Part shown: piece after piece, positions 45,323 to 54,500 of the stretch | Layout of the letters: the number at the start of each line of letters is the position of its first letter | Numbering within the stretch: position 1 is the first letter of the stretch | Assembly (NCBI GenBank): GCA_016700175.1 | Contig: CP065003.1 | Coordinates: 4,350,001-4,414,000, forward strand | DNA length: 64,000 nt | Direction: 5' to 3' | DNA from: Acidobacteriota bacterium | GTDB lineage: Bacteria; Acidobacteriota; Blastocatellia; Pyrinomonadales; Pyrinomonadaceae | Position numbers and translations under genes: made by a program | Notes under the pieces: generated by a model | Told to the model about the DNA's origin: nothing | The model's database searches: none | What the model saw: the letters and a program-made list of their open reading frames with translations, nothing else

Positions 45323-48196
45323 CTACCGCTTTCCGCTCAGAGTCCTGATCGCTTCTACAAGCTTCGAATCTTCGTAGGGCTTGCTGAGGTACTCCGAAAC
45401 TCCCAGCTCGATCGCCTTCGTGCGGTGCTTGTCGCCGGCCCTCGAAGTGATCATCACGACCGGAATGTGCTTCAGCTTTTCGTTCTGTTTCAATATCGAA
45501 AGCAGTTCGTATCCGTCCATTTCGGGCATCTCGACGTCGGTCAGGATCACGTCCGGCAGTTCCGTAAGCGACATCAGAAGGTCCAGTGCCTCCGTACCGT
45601 CCTTGGCGACCACCGGCTCCCATCCGCTGTTCTTCACCAGGCGAGAATTGACGTGCCGGACGCTGGGACTGTCGTCAACGATCATCACTGTTGTCTTCGA
45701 AAGCGCGGATGCCGGCTGTGCCGGGACCTGCGGAGCCTGCTCTTTCTTTTTCCTTTCTCGCGCCCGGGCGCTCCGGGGGTCGAGCAGCTGGACGAGATCG
45801 AGAACGGGCACTACCGTTCCATCGCCGAGTATGGTCGCGCCGAGCAATTCCGGAAGGTCCTTCAACGGATGCCCGAGAGGCTTGATAACGATCTCCTCCG
45901 GTTTCGATATCTCATCGACCAGCAGTGCGCATTTCTTCTTTACCGTATCGAGAAGCAGTAGCTGGGAGTCGCGCTCGAAGGTGTGGGCGTTCGAATCGAC
46001 ACCCAGAAGCTCGTTCAGATACACGAACGAATGCTTGCCTGTGCCCAGGTTCACGGAGCCCGATTCGCGCGCCGCCTGAAGGTCCGTCGACGTGATCTCC
46101 GAGATCTGCTTGACGAGTTTTAGGGGGAAGGCGAACGTTCGTTCGTTCACCTTTACAAGAAGCGCCCTCGCGATGGCAAGCGCCATCGGCACCCTGATGG
46201 TGAACGATGTTCCGTTCTGGGGCTCGGACGACACGGAAACAGTCCCCTGCTGACGAAGTATGTTCGTCTTGACGATGTTCATTCCGACGCCGCGGCCCGC
46301 TATCTGGCTTATCTCGCTCGCGGTAGTAAGCCCGGGAAGAAACACGAGCGAAAGCGCCTCTTCCTCGGACATCCTTGCGGCTTCTTCCTTAGTGATGAGC
46401 CCCGACCCGAGGGCCTTTTCCTTCAGCGACGCTGACGAGATCCCGCCCCCGTCGTCGCTGACGACTAGAATGATGTGCGTTCCTTCGCTAAAGACTCTCA
46501 GATTGATCTGGCCTTTCTCGTCCTTGCCCAGCAGTCGCCGCGTCTCCGGCTTCTCGATGCCGTGGGCGACGGCGTTCCTCAAGAGATGCAGAAGCGGTTC
46601 GACAAGGGAATCGAGGATGTGCGTGTCCACCTCCAGGTTTTCGCCTTCGAGGGTCAGGTCGACGAGCTTGTCGAGCTCCGAGGCGGTCATCCTCACGGTC
46701 CTCTGCAGCCGTGCCCCGAGCGTGCCGAATTTGATCATCCGCAGGCTCAGAAGCTTTTCCTGGATCTCGTCGATCAGCCGTTTTTGGGTGTCATAGAGCG
46801 ATTCGAACGAGCTCCGGATCACGTTCAGCTCGTTGGTGATGGAGAATGCGTCCGTAGTCGTTTCAAGTAGTTCCCGCGTCAGCTGATTGAAATCCGTGTA
46901 CCTGTCGAACTCCAGGCTGTCGAACTCTTCGCCCTCGTCCGAGCCGTTCTGCGATAGAGGTGTTGAACGCAATGCGCCCGGCAGCCCGAGATCCCTGTAG
47001 ACAGGGCCGGTTCCGGGATTTCCGGCTCCGAAGTCCGTTTCGAGCTTGCCGGTCGATCTCTGCAGTCTTCGGGTGCTGTTCTGGAGCTCCTTGATCTGAA
47101 GTTCCAGTTCCGAAAGCCTCTGCTGGAACACCGCCCGGCCGAAGACCATCTCGCGGACAAGCTTTACAAGATCGTCCAGTTTGTCGAGCGAGATGCGCAC
47201 GACAGACCGGTTCGATTGTCCGTTCGCCTGCTGAAAGGCAGGCGCCTTGATCTCCGGATCGTCATCCGCTTCGCCGCCGGCGTCCGTTTCTGAAAAGTTG
47301 GGCGCCGCTGCCGCTTCTGTCTGCGTTCCTGACGCGAGACTCTTCAGCATCTCCTCGAACTGCGCGAATGTTTTCCCGATCTTGTCCTCGAGATCCCGGG
47401 AAGTATCGTTGTTGGCGACCGCGCTTATGCAGTCGCTCGCAGCAAGAAGCAGCTGGAAGATCTCCGTGTTGCCCTCGATCTCGTTCTCGGAAATGTGGTC
47501 CAGAAGGTCCTCGACCTTATGTGCAAGACCCGACAGCCTCGTCAGGCCGACGATCCCCGCGGAGCCCTTGAGCGTGTGCGAACTGCGACGGATCTCGAGC
47601 AGCGCTTCGCGGTCGTTCGGCGACTTTTCCAGCCGTTCGAGATTCTCGTTGATGTTCTTGAGGTGATCCTCCGCTTCCATCGCGAAGATCTCGAGCATTT
47701 CTTCATCGATCTCGAACTCGCCCTCGTCCTCCGCGGCCAGCTCTTCGTCGGCCGCGGGCATTTCTTCCGCCGCAGGCGTCTCCCAGGCCGGTTCCGCCTC
47801 GGCATTCGGCGACCTGATCTTGTCAAAGGACTCGTCGAGCAGGCTCGAAAGGTCGAGCTCGAAATCATCGGACCCGAAACGAACCTCAGCGATCTCGGCC
47901 TCGAGCGCCGCGATCTCGTCGAGCACCGGAAGGGCGTCCGTTTCCGGATCGGGACTCCCCGAAGCTACCAGCCGCCCGATGTCCGAACCGAGCCTTTCGG
48001 CAAGTTCCGCGGCCGGGTCCATCCCGGCTTCCCGCGCGGAGCCGGCAAGCTGAGACAGGTTCTCCGGCATTCCGGAAAGGCCTTTCAGGTCGCCTTCACC
48101 CCTGGACCACACCAAAATGGTCCCGCGGAGCCTCTGCAGGAGCATCTCGGATTGCTCGATGATCTGCTGTCTCGATTCGACGTTGAGTACTGTCAT
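45323..48196 (-). CDS. cheA: CheA-type histidine kinase fused to CheW and receiver domains
   Basis: 957 residues. An N-terminal helical region precedes an acidic linker, then an HPt domain with the phospho-acceptor His207 in SSHTLKGSAG. The P3 dimer region, the ATPase N-box LLRNAVAHGIEKPE with DDGGGIS, a CheW-like domain (about 690-815) and a C-terminal receiver (about 833-957) with phospho-Asp887 follow. The arrangement is that of FrzE/PilL-like hybrid CheA proteins. The receiver may act as a phosphate sink or output. It is the last gene of the cluster, 27 bases after a methyl-accepting protein. No separate cheY is in view. Confidence 0.92.
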   Translation of the reverse strand: MTVLNVESRQQIIEQSEMLLQRLRGTILVWSRGEGDLKGLSGMPENLSQLAGSAREAGMDPAAELAERLGSDIGRLVASGSPDPETDALPVLDEIAALEAEIAEVRFGSDDFELDLSSLLDESFDKIRSPNAEAEPAWETPAAEEMPAADEELAAEDEGEFEIDEEMLEIFAMEAEDHLKNINENLERLEKSPNDREALLEIRRSSHTLKGSAGIVGLTRLSGLAHKVEDLLDHISENEIEGNTEIFQLLLAASDCISAVANNDTSRDLEDKIGKTFAQFEEMLKSLASGTQTEAAAAPNFSETDAGGEADDDPEIKAPAFQQANGQSNRSVVRISLDKLDDLVKLVREMVFGRAVFQQRLSELELQIKELQNSTRRLQRSTGKLETDFGAGNPGTGPVYRDLGLPGALRSTPLSQNGSDEGEEFDSLEFDRYTDFNQLTRELLETTTDAFSITNELNVIRSSFESLYDTQKRLIDEIQEKLLSLRMIKFGTLGARLQRTVRMTASELDKLVDLTLEGENLEVDTHILDSLVEPLLHLLRNAVAHGIEKPETRRLLGKDEKGQINLRVFSEGTHIILVVSDDGGGISSASLKEKALGSGLITKEEAARMSEEEALSLVFLPGLTTASEISQIAGRGVGMNIVKTNILRQQGTVSVSSEPQNGTSFTIRVPMALAIARALLVKVNERTFAFPLKLVKQISEITSTDLQAARESGSVNLGTGKHSFVYLNELLGVDSNAHTFERDSQLLLLDTVKKKCALLVDEISKPEEIVIKPLGHPLKDLPELLGATILGDGTVVPVLDLVQLLDPRSARARERKKKEQAPQVPAQPASALSKTTVMIVDDSPSVRHVNSRLVKNSGWEPVVAKDGTEALDLLMSLTELPDVILTDVEMPEMDGYELLSILKQNEKLKHIPVVMITSRAGDKHRTKAIELGVSEYLSKPYEDSKLVEAIRTLSGKR

Positions 48197-48223
48197 TTAT
48201 TGGTCGTCCCGATCTGCCGTCGG

Positions 48224-49756
48224 TCAGTTCAGAAAAGGAGTGTCGTTTCCGGATGAGTTCCTGAGAAGGTACGAGGAGGCGCTTTTGTCCTCGGGCAGCT
48301 TGAACGGCGCGACCGAACCGCGAAGTTCGTCCGAAAGCTCGACCAGCTTCTTCACCGATTTCGCCGCGCGATTCGAACCTTCGTTGACGAGTTCTGTGAC
48401 CTTCGAGATATTCGCCATCGCGTTCGAGATATCCTCGGATGTCTGCGCCTGCCGCTTGGCGGATTCGGAGATCGACTGGATAAGTTCCGCGAGCCGCGTT
48501 GAGACCTTCTCGATCTCCACAAGCGCCTGTCCCGCGTTGTCGGCAAGCGTCGAGCCGACCACGACCTCGTGGATCGTCTCTTCCATCGATGCGACCACGT
48601 CCTTGGTTTCTATCTGGATCGTCTGGGCCAGCGCCGCGATCTGCTGCGTCAGGTGGTTCGAACGCTCGGCGAGCCTCTCAACTTCTTCGGCTACGAAGGC
48701 AAATCCGCGCCCCGCTTCGCCGGCGGCGGAAGCCTGCAGGGAAGCGTTGAGCGCCAGAAGGCTTGTGCGCTCCGAAAGATCATCGATCAGCTGGACGATG
48801 TGGCTGATCTCCTGCGAGCGTTCACCCAGCTTCTTGATCCTCCTTGCCGTCTCCTGGACCTGTTTCCGGATGCCGTTCATTGCATTGATATTGTCCTGGA
48901 CGGCCTTTGAGCCGTAGCGGGCGTTATTGAGCGATTCGCCCGCCACCTGGGCGGACATCGAAGCGTTGCCGGATACCTCCTGGATCTGGACCGCCATGTT
49001 CGAGACCGCGGACGTGATCCTTGCGATTTGCGAAGCCTGGGCCTCGCTTCCGCTCGCGAGCTGTTCGGTCGTGTCGTTGATCGAGTTCGAGGAGATGCTC
49101 ACCTGGAATGTGAGGTCCTTGACCTGCTTGATCAGCGACCGCAGCTCGCGCGTCATCGAGTTGAACGCCTCCGCGATCGCACCGGTCATTTCGGGCGACA
49201 CCTCCGCCTGAACCGTCAGATCGCCTGCCGCGACCTCGGACACTTCCTCGAGAAGTTGGAGGATCGACTCCTGAAGCCGGTCGCGTTTTTCCTGAGTTTC
49301 AACCACTTCCTTCAGCTGGTCCATCATGTTCTGGAACGACTGCCCGAAACGGTCGTTCCCGGATCTTTGCAGAATGATGCCGGAGAGATCCCCGGCGGCG
49401 ATCTGGTCGGCGATGGCCGCCTTTTCCTGCATGTACGCGGAGACGTCCTTCAGCGAAAGCATCAGCTCGGTTTGCGACACCGAATCGCCGTCGAGAGGAT
49501 CGCCCTGCGCCAGCTGCGCGGCCGCGGTCGATGCCTCGTGCAGTTCCGCGTTGAGGTTTATGTTGGAAAGATTGACGGCCAGAAGCGACGCAAGCACCGC
49601 GAGAACGCCCACCCCGAGGATCAACGTTGCCGAAGTAGGGTTCTCCGGAAGGCCCAGGTACGAGGCATTGACCATCACCGCGCCGAGCAGCAGGAAGGCG
49701 ATCGAAATGAACGAGAATGCCTTTAGAAGCAGGTTCCAGATTGGGTTGTTCGACAT
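48224..49756 (-). CDS. Methyl-accepting chemotaxis protein without external sensor
   Basis: 510 residues. Two membrane segments (about 9-32 and 42-64) form a tight hairpin with only about ten residues outside, so there is no periplasmic ligand domain. HAMP-like and coiled parts lead to the signalling tip LLALNASLQASAAGEAG, with the long antiparallel helices containing the usual Gln/Glu methylation-type positions. The input is probably from the membrane or another protein. It lies 15 bases after the next methyl-accepting gene in the same operon. Confidence 0.88.
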   Translation of the reverse strand: MSNNPIWNLLLKAFSFISIAFLLLGAVMVNASYLGLPENPTSATLILGVGVLAVLASLLAVNLSNINLNAELHEASTAAAQLAQGDPLDGDSVSQTELMLSLKDVSAYMQEKAAIADQIAAGDLSGIILQRSGNDRFGQSFQNMMDQLKEVVETQEKRDRLQESILQLLEEVSEVAAGDLTVQAEVSPEMTGAIAEAFNSMTRELRSLIKQVKDLTFQVSISSNSINDTTEQLASGSEAQASQIARITSAVSNMAVQIQEVSGNASMSAQVAGESLNNARYGSKAVQDNINAMNGIRKQVQETARRIKKLGERSQEISHIVQLIDDLSERTSLLALNASLQASAAGEAGRGFAFVAEEVERLAERSNHLTQQIAALAQTIQIETKDVVASMEETIHEVVVGSTLADNAGQALVEIEKVSTRLAELIQSISESAKRQAQTSEDISNAMANISKVTELVNEGSNRAAKSVKKLVELSDELRGSVAPFKLPEDKSASSYLLRNSSGNDTPFLN

Positions 49757-49771
49757 ATGCTGCTCCTGTAC

Positions 49772-51550
49772 CTAGGTCGCCGGTCCGTCTTCATAACCGA
49801 GGATGTCCTCGACCTGGACAGTTTCGGTTTCAGCGCTGCCGGCCTCGTAGTATTCCGCCATCCCGAACTCTTCCGGTTCGTCGTCGAAGCTCGGAACAGC
49901 CCAGGACTCTTCGGGCGAGGCATCATCCACCTGCACATCCCGGCCTTGAGTTCCGGCGTTCCGGATCTCAGCCAGCGAAGCGACGAGATCTGTATCCTCG
50001 TTCGAGTGAAGAAGCCCGCCATGTCCCGAATCCGGCCGGGCGTCGGAATCCGGTGAGGAAACGGTCACCCTGTATTCGCTGACGCCGACCTGAATGTTGT
50101 TCAGGACCTGTCCAAGATTTCCGAGTTCTTTTGTGGAACTGCGCAGTTCGTCGACCTTCGCCCGGCCTTCGGAGATAGAGTTGACGAACTTCAGAAAGGC
50201 CTGTTCGCTTTCTTCCGAACGGTCGCCGGCGAGCGCAACCAGGTTCTCCTGGAGGTTTATGAACTGGGCGACGTAACGCTCCAGTTCGGCGAGAATGTTC
50301 CCGCTCTCGATCGAGTATTTGGAGAAACCCGAGATCTCCCCGCCTGCGAGCTCCAGCGCGTTCTCGACCTTTCTGATCTCTGTCGACACGCTCTTGTTCA
50401 GCGCCGCTATCTGGCGGTTTGTCGAATTGGCGCGTGCGGCAAGCCGCTCGACCTCTTCCGCAACTAACGCAAATCCCTGACCCTTGTCGCCCAACTCGGC
50501 CGCCTGGATCGATGCGTTCAGCGCGACCATGTTGGTCCGGTTCGCAAGGTCTTCCACGGTCGTCGCGAGCTTCCCGATCTCCTGCGTACGCTCGTTCAGG
50601 CTCTGGACGCGCTTGACGGCTTCGCGCATCTGTTTCCGGAGTTTGCTGACCGACTCGGCGTTCTGGGCGGTGATCTGGTTGCCCTTCTGCACCTTCTCGA
50701 TCGACTGCCTCGCCGACTGCGACGAGTTGTTGAGGTCCTCCGAGATCTTCTTTACGAGGTTCGGCACCTGCTTCAGTGTTATCGACGCCTGCATCAGGTC
50801 GTCTATGCGCGATTCATCCTGCTGGATCAGCTCCCGAAGGTCCTTTTCGATCTTCTTTGAAAGTTCACCGGCTTCGCGCGAGTCGTTGCGTGCGAGCTCG
50901 ACGATCGATGAAAGGCTGTCGATCAGATAGTTGACGGTCGCGGCGATCTCCTTGGTCTGCAAGTCCTCGCTCCAGACTCTGGCGGAAAGGTTCCCGGACC
51001 TGATCGGCGAGATCTCGCGTTTGATCTGTTCAACTGCGGTCTGAAGTCTGTCGAGATCCTCTTTGGCGTTTATCGACTCGGATACTTTCGAGAGCAGCTT
51101 TTGGAAAGTGGCGCTCAGGCGGTCGGAGCCTTCGAGCGACGCCAGCGACACGTCAAGGTTTCCGGCCGCCACTTTTTCCATAAGGGTGACGAGCATCTGG
51201 ACCTGCTGGGAATTTCGGTAGAGCGTGTTGAGAAGCTCGTCGGTCTCGTACGATCCGGACGTCTTGGGAAGCGATGTGGAGGAAGTCCGTTCGAGGCTCT
51301 TCGAAAGAAGGGTCACCTTCTCGATCGGACTTACTATCTCGTTCGAAAGCCACCAGCCGAAAACAACCACCGTAAATGCAAGGAAAAGGAAGGGTATGAA
51401 GATACCGTAAAACACGTCGTTCACGAGCAGCGTGACGACAAGGTAAGAGATCAGCCCGAATGTGCAAATGAAGAACGCGAGGACGCTTGTGGAGATCCAG
51501 ATCCTTCCCCTCAGCGAGTTGAAAAGCGAGTTTGTTATTTGTCTGGGCAT
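49772..51550 (-). CDS. Methyl-accepting chemotaxis protein with a C-terminal acidic tail
   Basis: 592 residues. Two membrane segments lie near the N-terminus (about 17-42 and 48-68) with almost nothing between them, followed by a HAMP-like linker (about 69-120) and a signalling domain whose tip reads MVALNASIQAAELGDKGQG. The last 110 residues, past the usual end of the domain, are acidic and low in complexity. The TPR-receiver protein of the same operon has comparable acidic stretches. No external sensor is visible. The gene lies 17 bases after cheW. Confidence 0.88.
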   Translation of the reverse strand: MPRQITNSLFNSLRGRIWISTSVLAFFICTFGLISYLVVTLLVNDVFYGIFIPFLFLAFTVVVFGWWLSNEIVSPIEKVTLLSKSLERTSSTSLPKTSGSYETDELLNTLYRNSQQVQMLVTLMEKVAAGNLDVSLASLEGSDRLSATFQKLLSKVSESINAKEDLDRLQTAVEQIKREISPIRSGNLSARVWSEDLQTKEIAATVNYLIDSLSSIVELARNDSREAGELSKKIEKDLRELIQQDESRIDDLMQASITLKQVPNLVKKISEDLNNSSQSARQSIEKVQKGNQITAQNAESVSKLRKQMREAVKRVQSLNERTQEIGKLATTVEDLANRTNMVALNASIQAAELGDKGQGFALVAEEVERLAARANSTNRQIAALNKSVSTEIRKVENALELAGGEISGFSKYSIESGNILAELERYVAQFINLQENLVALAGDRSEESEQAFLKFVNSISEGRAKVDELRSSTKELGNLGQVLNNIQVGVSEYRVTVSSPDSDARPDSGHGGLLHSNEDTDLVASLAEIRNAGTQGRDVQVDDASPEESWAVPSFDDEPEEFGMAEYYEAGSAETETVQVEDILGYEDGPAT

Positions 51551-51567
51551 TTAACCGATTTTGATCC

Positions 51568-52092
51568 TCAGACCAGTTTCAGCGATTCGACCAGCTTTCC
51601 CACGTTGATCACGGTGAACCGCTCGTTCCTGTGTTCGAATTCACCGGACTCGAACGGCCTGCTCGCGGCCGCGGCGGGCAGTATCTTCGATTTCTCGATG
51701 GTGATGATCTCCCTGAGCTTCTCGACACGGAACGCGATCAGGGCGTCCATCGTTTCCAGCCGCACGACGATGTGCTTGTGGGACCGCCCGCCTGCCGGGA
51801 GATCTCCGCCCAGGAGTTCCCCGAGTTCGACCACCGTGACAATCTCGCTGCGCAGATTCGCGATCCCCCTCAGCCATTCAGGCGTGTTGGGAAGCCTTGC
51901 CGGCGACAGGTCGCGAAGCACTTCCGTGACCGTCTGCGAGTCGACCGCGAAGTTCGCCCCTCCGACGACAAACACGATGAACTTCCTGCCCTGGGAAACG
52001 GGGCCGGGTTCATCGTGGGCCTGCCGACCGATCTTTCCGGCCGCATCGCTCGTGGCGGGGCTCACCGGGTTTCCGGCGGGATCATTGGTCAT
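51568..52092 (-). CDS. cheW: CheW adaptor protein
   Basis: 174 residues: an N-terminal linker of about 35 residues, rich in Pro, Ser and Gly, then a CheW domain (KFIVFVVGGANFAVDSQTV, the EWLRGIANLRSEIVTVVELGELLG core). CheW couples chemoreceptors to CheA. It is the first of the four co-linear genes leading to the CheA hybrid and follows the TPR-receiver gene after a 105-base gap containing a hairpin. Confidence 0.9.
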   Translation of the reverse strand: MTNDPAGNPVSPATSDAAGKIGRQAHDEPGPVSQGRKFIVFVVGGANFAVDSQTVTEVLRDLSPARLPNTPEWLRGIANLRSEIVTVVELGELLGGDLPAGGRSHKHIVVRLETMDALIAFRVEKLREIITIEKSKILPAAAASRPFESGEFEHRNERFTVINVGKLVESLKLV

Positions 52093-52173
52093 TATTCAGC
52101 GTTACAGGGATCGAGCGGTGAGCGTGTAAAACTCCGGATGATGGTGAGGATCATCCGGCCGGAACCTGAATGA

Positions 52174-52194
52174 CGGGCGGCGTCCTGCCGCCCG
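52174..52194 (-). terminator. GC hairpin between the TPR-receiver and cheW genes
   Basis: CGGGCGGC and GCCGCCCG form an 8-base stem around five bases, four bases after the stop of the TPR-receiver gene. There is no T-run, so it may slow or partially end transcription between the two genes. Confidence 0.45.
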
Positions 52195-52197
52195 GAC

Positions 52198-54255
52198 CTA
52201 CATCAGGTATTCGTTGACCGTGCGCATAAGGGTCTCGGGACCGAACGGCTTGGTGATGTAGTCGCTCGTTCCCACCATCTTTCCGCGCACCTTGTCGAAG
52301 AAGCCGTCCTTGCCGGAGATCATCACGACCGGGACGTTCTTCGTAGCTTCATTTCCTCGGATCAGCTTGCAGACCTGGTAGCCGTCCATTCTCGGCATCG
52401 TGATGTCGAGGAGGACGAGGTCCGGGACCACGTCGGCGATCTTCTCGAGGGCGTCCACTCCGTCGACGGCGCAGATCGTCTCGTGACCGCACTTCTGGAG
52501 TTTCAGAGAGATCAGTTTCCTGATCGTCGGGCTGTCGTCAACGACCAGAATGGTCTTGGCCGTCGGCTGAGCTTCCTTCGAGTTGTTCTGCTGTTCGATC
52601 TCGGCAACTCTGACCGCGAGCGCGTCAACCTGCGAGCTGACCACGACATCGTTCGGGTTCTTCGCAGCGTATTCCTGAAGGTATTCGAAACCCTTCCGGT
52701 ACTGCTTCAGGTTGATATAAGCGATGCCGAGCGAGTAGAGCTCTTCGGGCACCACCCCGCGTACGTTCTGCTCCGTTTCCATCTTTTCGACGGCATGTCC
52801 GAGAACTTCCGCATCGGCGTTGTTTCCCGAGAGCAGCATCTCCAGATCAGAAAGGCTGAGAACGGATCGGCACGATTGGCAGACAAAGGCCTGGTGGCCA
52901 AGTTCGCTTCCGCAGAACGGGCATTCCACAGACGTATCGACCACGGGCTCGGCGCCGAGGAATTCATCGGTTTCGACCGGCACGAAATCCCGCGTCTCGT
53001 CGAAGGATTCGTCTTCGATCACGTCAATCTCTTCGAAAGACGATTCGGCAGCTTCGAACGAAACCGCTTCTTCCGGCTGGGATATGGGAGCCGGCTCTTC
53101 TTCTTCCAGTTCGGCAAGCTCGAAGAACTCTTCTGAGGATTCCTCCGGTTCGTCGAACTGTCCGAAATCAGGCTCGGAAACTTCCATCTCCTCGACGGCT
53201 GAATCGTCTGCCGAAAACTCGACCTCGTCGGAAACGTATCCGGCCTCGTCCTCTTCGGAATCGACCTCAAGCGTTTCGAATTCGACCTCTTCGACGGCCT
53301 CCTCAACCGCGGATTCCGCAACGGCTGAGAAGTCTTCGTCATTCTCGTGGTCCCATTCGCCGTTCGTCCTGAAGGTCAGGGTTTCCGCCGATTCCATCTC
53401 GGACTCCGGAGCGGCGTTTTCGGAAGGCTCTTCGACCTGGGGAGCGCTGTTCACGATCATTCGCAGGGAATCCAGATTCGCGCGCGCTACCTGATTGTCC
53501 TCGTTCAGATCGAGAACATGCTCGAAGCAGCTGATCTTTTCATCGAACGATTCGGCGAGATGGGCCTTTAGCATCCAGGCATCCTCGAGGGAAGGATCTT
53601 CTTCGAGGATCTCCGCCAGGATCATTTCCGCTTCCTCACGGCCGCCTGCGATCGCCAGCCTGTTGGCGTCCATAAGCTTCGATCGGGTTTCACGAGCCCT
53701 GAACTCATCCATCTGCGCCCTGGCGCTTTCGTTGCCGGGATCGATCCTCAGAACGCGGCCCAGGTGCGAACGTTTCTCGCTGTCGGATTCCGACAGAGAA
53801 GCCAGCCAAAGCCAGGCGGATTCGTTGCGGTCGTCGTGTACGATCGCCTGCATAAAGTACTTCTTTGCAAGCTCCCGGTCTTCGTTCTCGGCCGCTTCCG
53901 AACCCTTCCCGACGCAATTCCGGGCAAGCAGCGCCCTCGTCGATGCGGCCCATTCGAGGGCTCGTTCGTTCGAAGGATCTATCCGAAGCACGTTGTTAAG
54001 GAAAACGAGGAGTTCCTCCGGGTATTCGCTGATCGAAGCAAGCCAAAGCCAGGCGCTCTCATTGTCAGGATCGGTGTCGGTTACACTCAGAAGATACGCC
54101 CTGGCCTCCGATCGGTCGCCGCTCTGGGCGGCATCAATGCCTTTGCGGAGCATCTCGTCCGATTCGGACGAGCTGCCGGCGGGCGCGAGATCTTCCAGAT
54201 GGCTCGGGTCGACCATCGGGAGCGATGCACTCTGCGATTCAAATTCAAGTTTCAT
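52198..54255 (-). CDS. TPR / zinc-ribbon / receiver-domain protein
   Basis: 685 residues from the ATG at 54255; a TTG at 54357 in the same frame is unlikely. Four or five TPR-like repeats (about 35-230), with the recurring ESAWLWLASISE motif, are followed by a long Glu/Asp/Ser-rich stretch (about 280-435). A zinc ribbon with CPFC and CQSC (about 440-460), another helical segment and a C-terminal receiver domain (about 565-685) with phospho-Asp617 in LLDITMPRMDG follow. Because the phospho-receiver is next to cheW and cheA, it is the probable output of the pathway. The acidic stretch resembles those in the cheA and methyl-accepting genes. Confidence 0.82.
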   Translation of the reverse strand: MKLEFESQSASLPMVDPSHLEDLAPAGSSSESDEMLRKGIDAAQSGDRSEARAYLLSVTDTDPDNESAWLWLASISEYPEELLVFLNNVLRIDPSNERALEWAASTRALLARNCVGKGSEAAENEDRELAKKYFMQAIVHDDRNESAWLWLASLSESDSEKRSHLGRVLRIDPGNESARAQMDEFRARETRSKLMDANRLAIAGGREEAEMILAEILEEDPSLEDAWMLKAHLAESFDEKISCFEHVLDLNEDNQVARANLDSLRMIVNSAPQVEEPSENAAPESEMESAETLTFRTNGEWDHENDEDFSAVAESAVEEAVEEVEFETLEVDSEEDEAGYVSDEVEFSADDSAVEEMEVSEPDFGQFDEPEESSEEFFELAELEEEEPAPISQPEEAVSFEAAESSFEEIDVIEDESFDETRDFVPVETDEFLGAEPVVDTSVECPFCGSELGHQAFVCQSCRSVLSLSDLEMLLSGNNADAEVLGHAVEKMETEQNVRGVVPEELYSLGIAYINLKQYRKGFEYLQEYAAKNPNDVVVSSQVDALAVRVAEIEQQNNSKEAQPTAKTILVVDDSPTIRKLISLKLQKCGHETICAVDGVDALEKIADVVPDLVLLDITMPRMDGYQVCKLIRGNEATKNVPVVMISGKDGFFDKVRGKMVGTSDYITKPFGPETLMRTVNEYLM

Positions 54256-54500
54256 AGTCGTAGGTTGGTCTTTTGGTTCCGGATTTTGCTGAGGGAGCGT
54301 GGAGTTAGCCGATCGGATGAGGGTCGGTGACAATTTTCGGCATATGCCGGCTGACAAATAGTGCTATTTCGATTTTGGTTTTCGGAACTGCTATTTGCCT
54401 GAAATGCAGCAAAAATCGCTGGATCGGCTGGATTTACCGGTTCGCTGAAGGGACCGGCAGTTTACGTGGAAAGCAATACGCAGACCAAAAGAGGCAGGCG

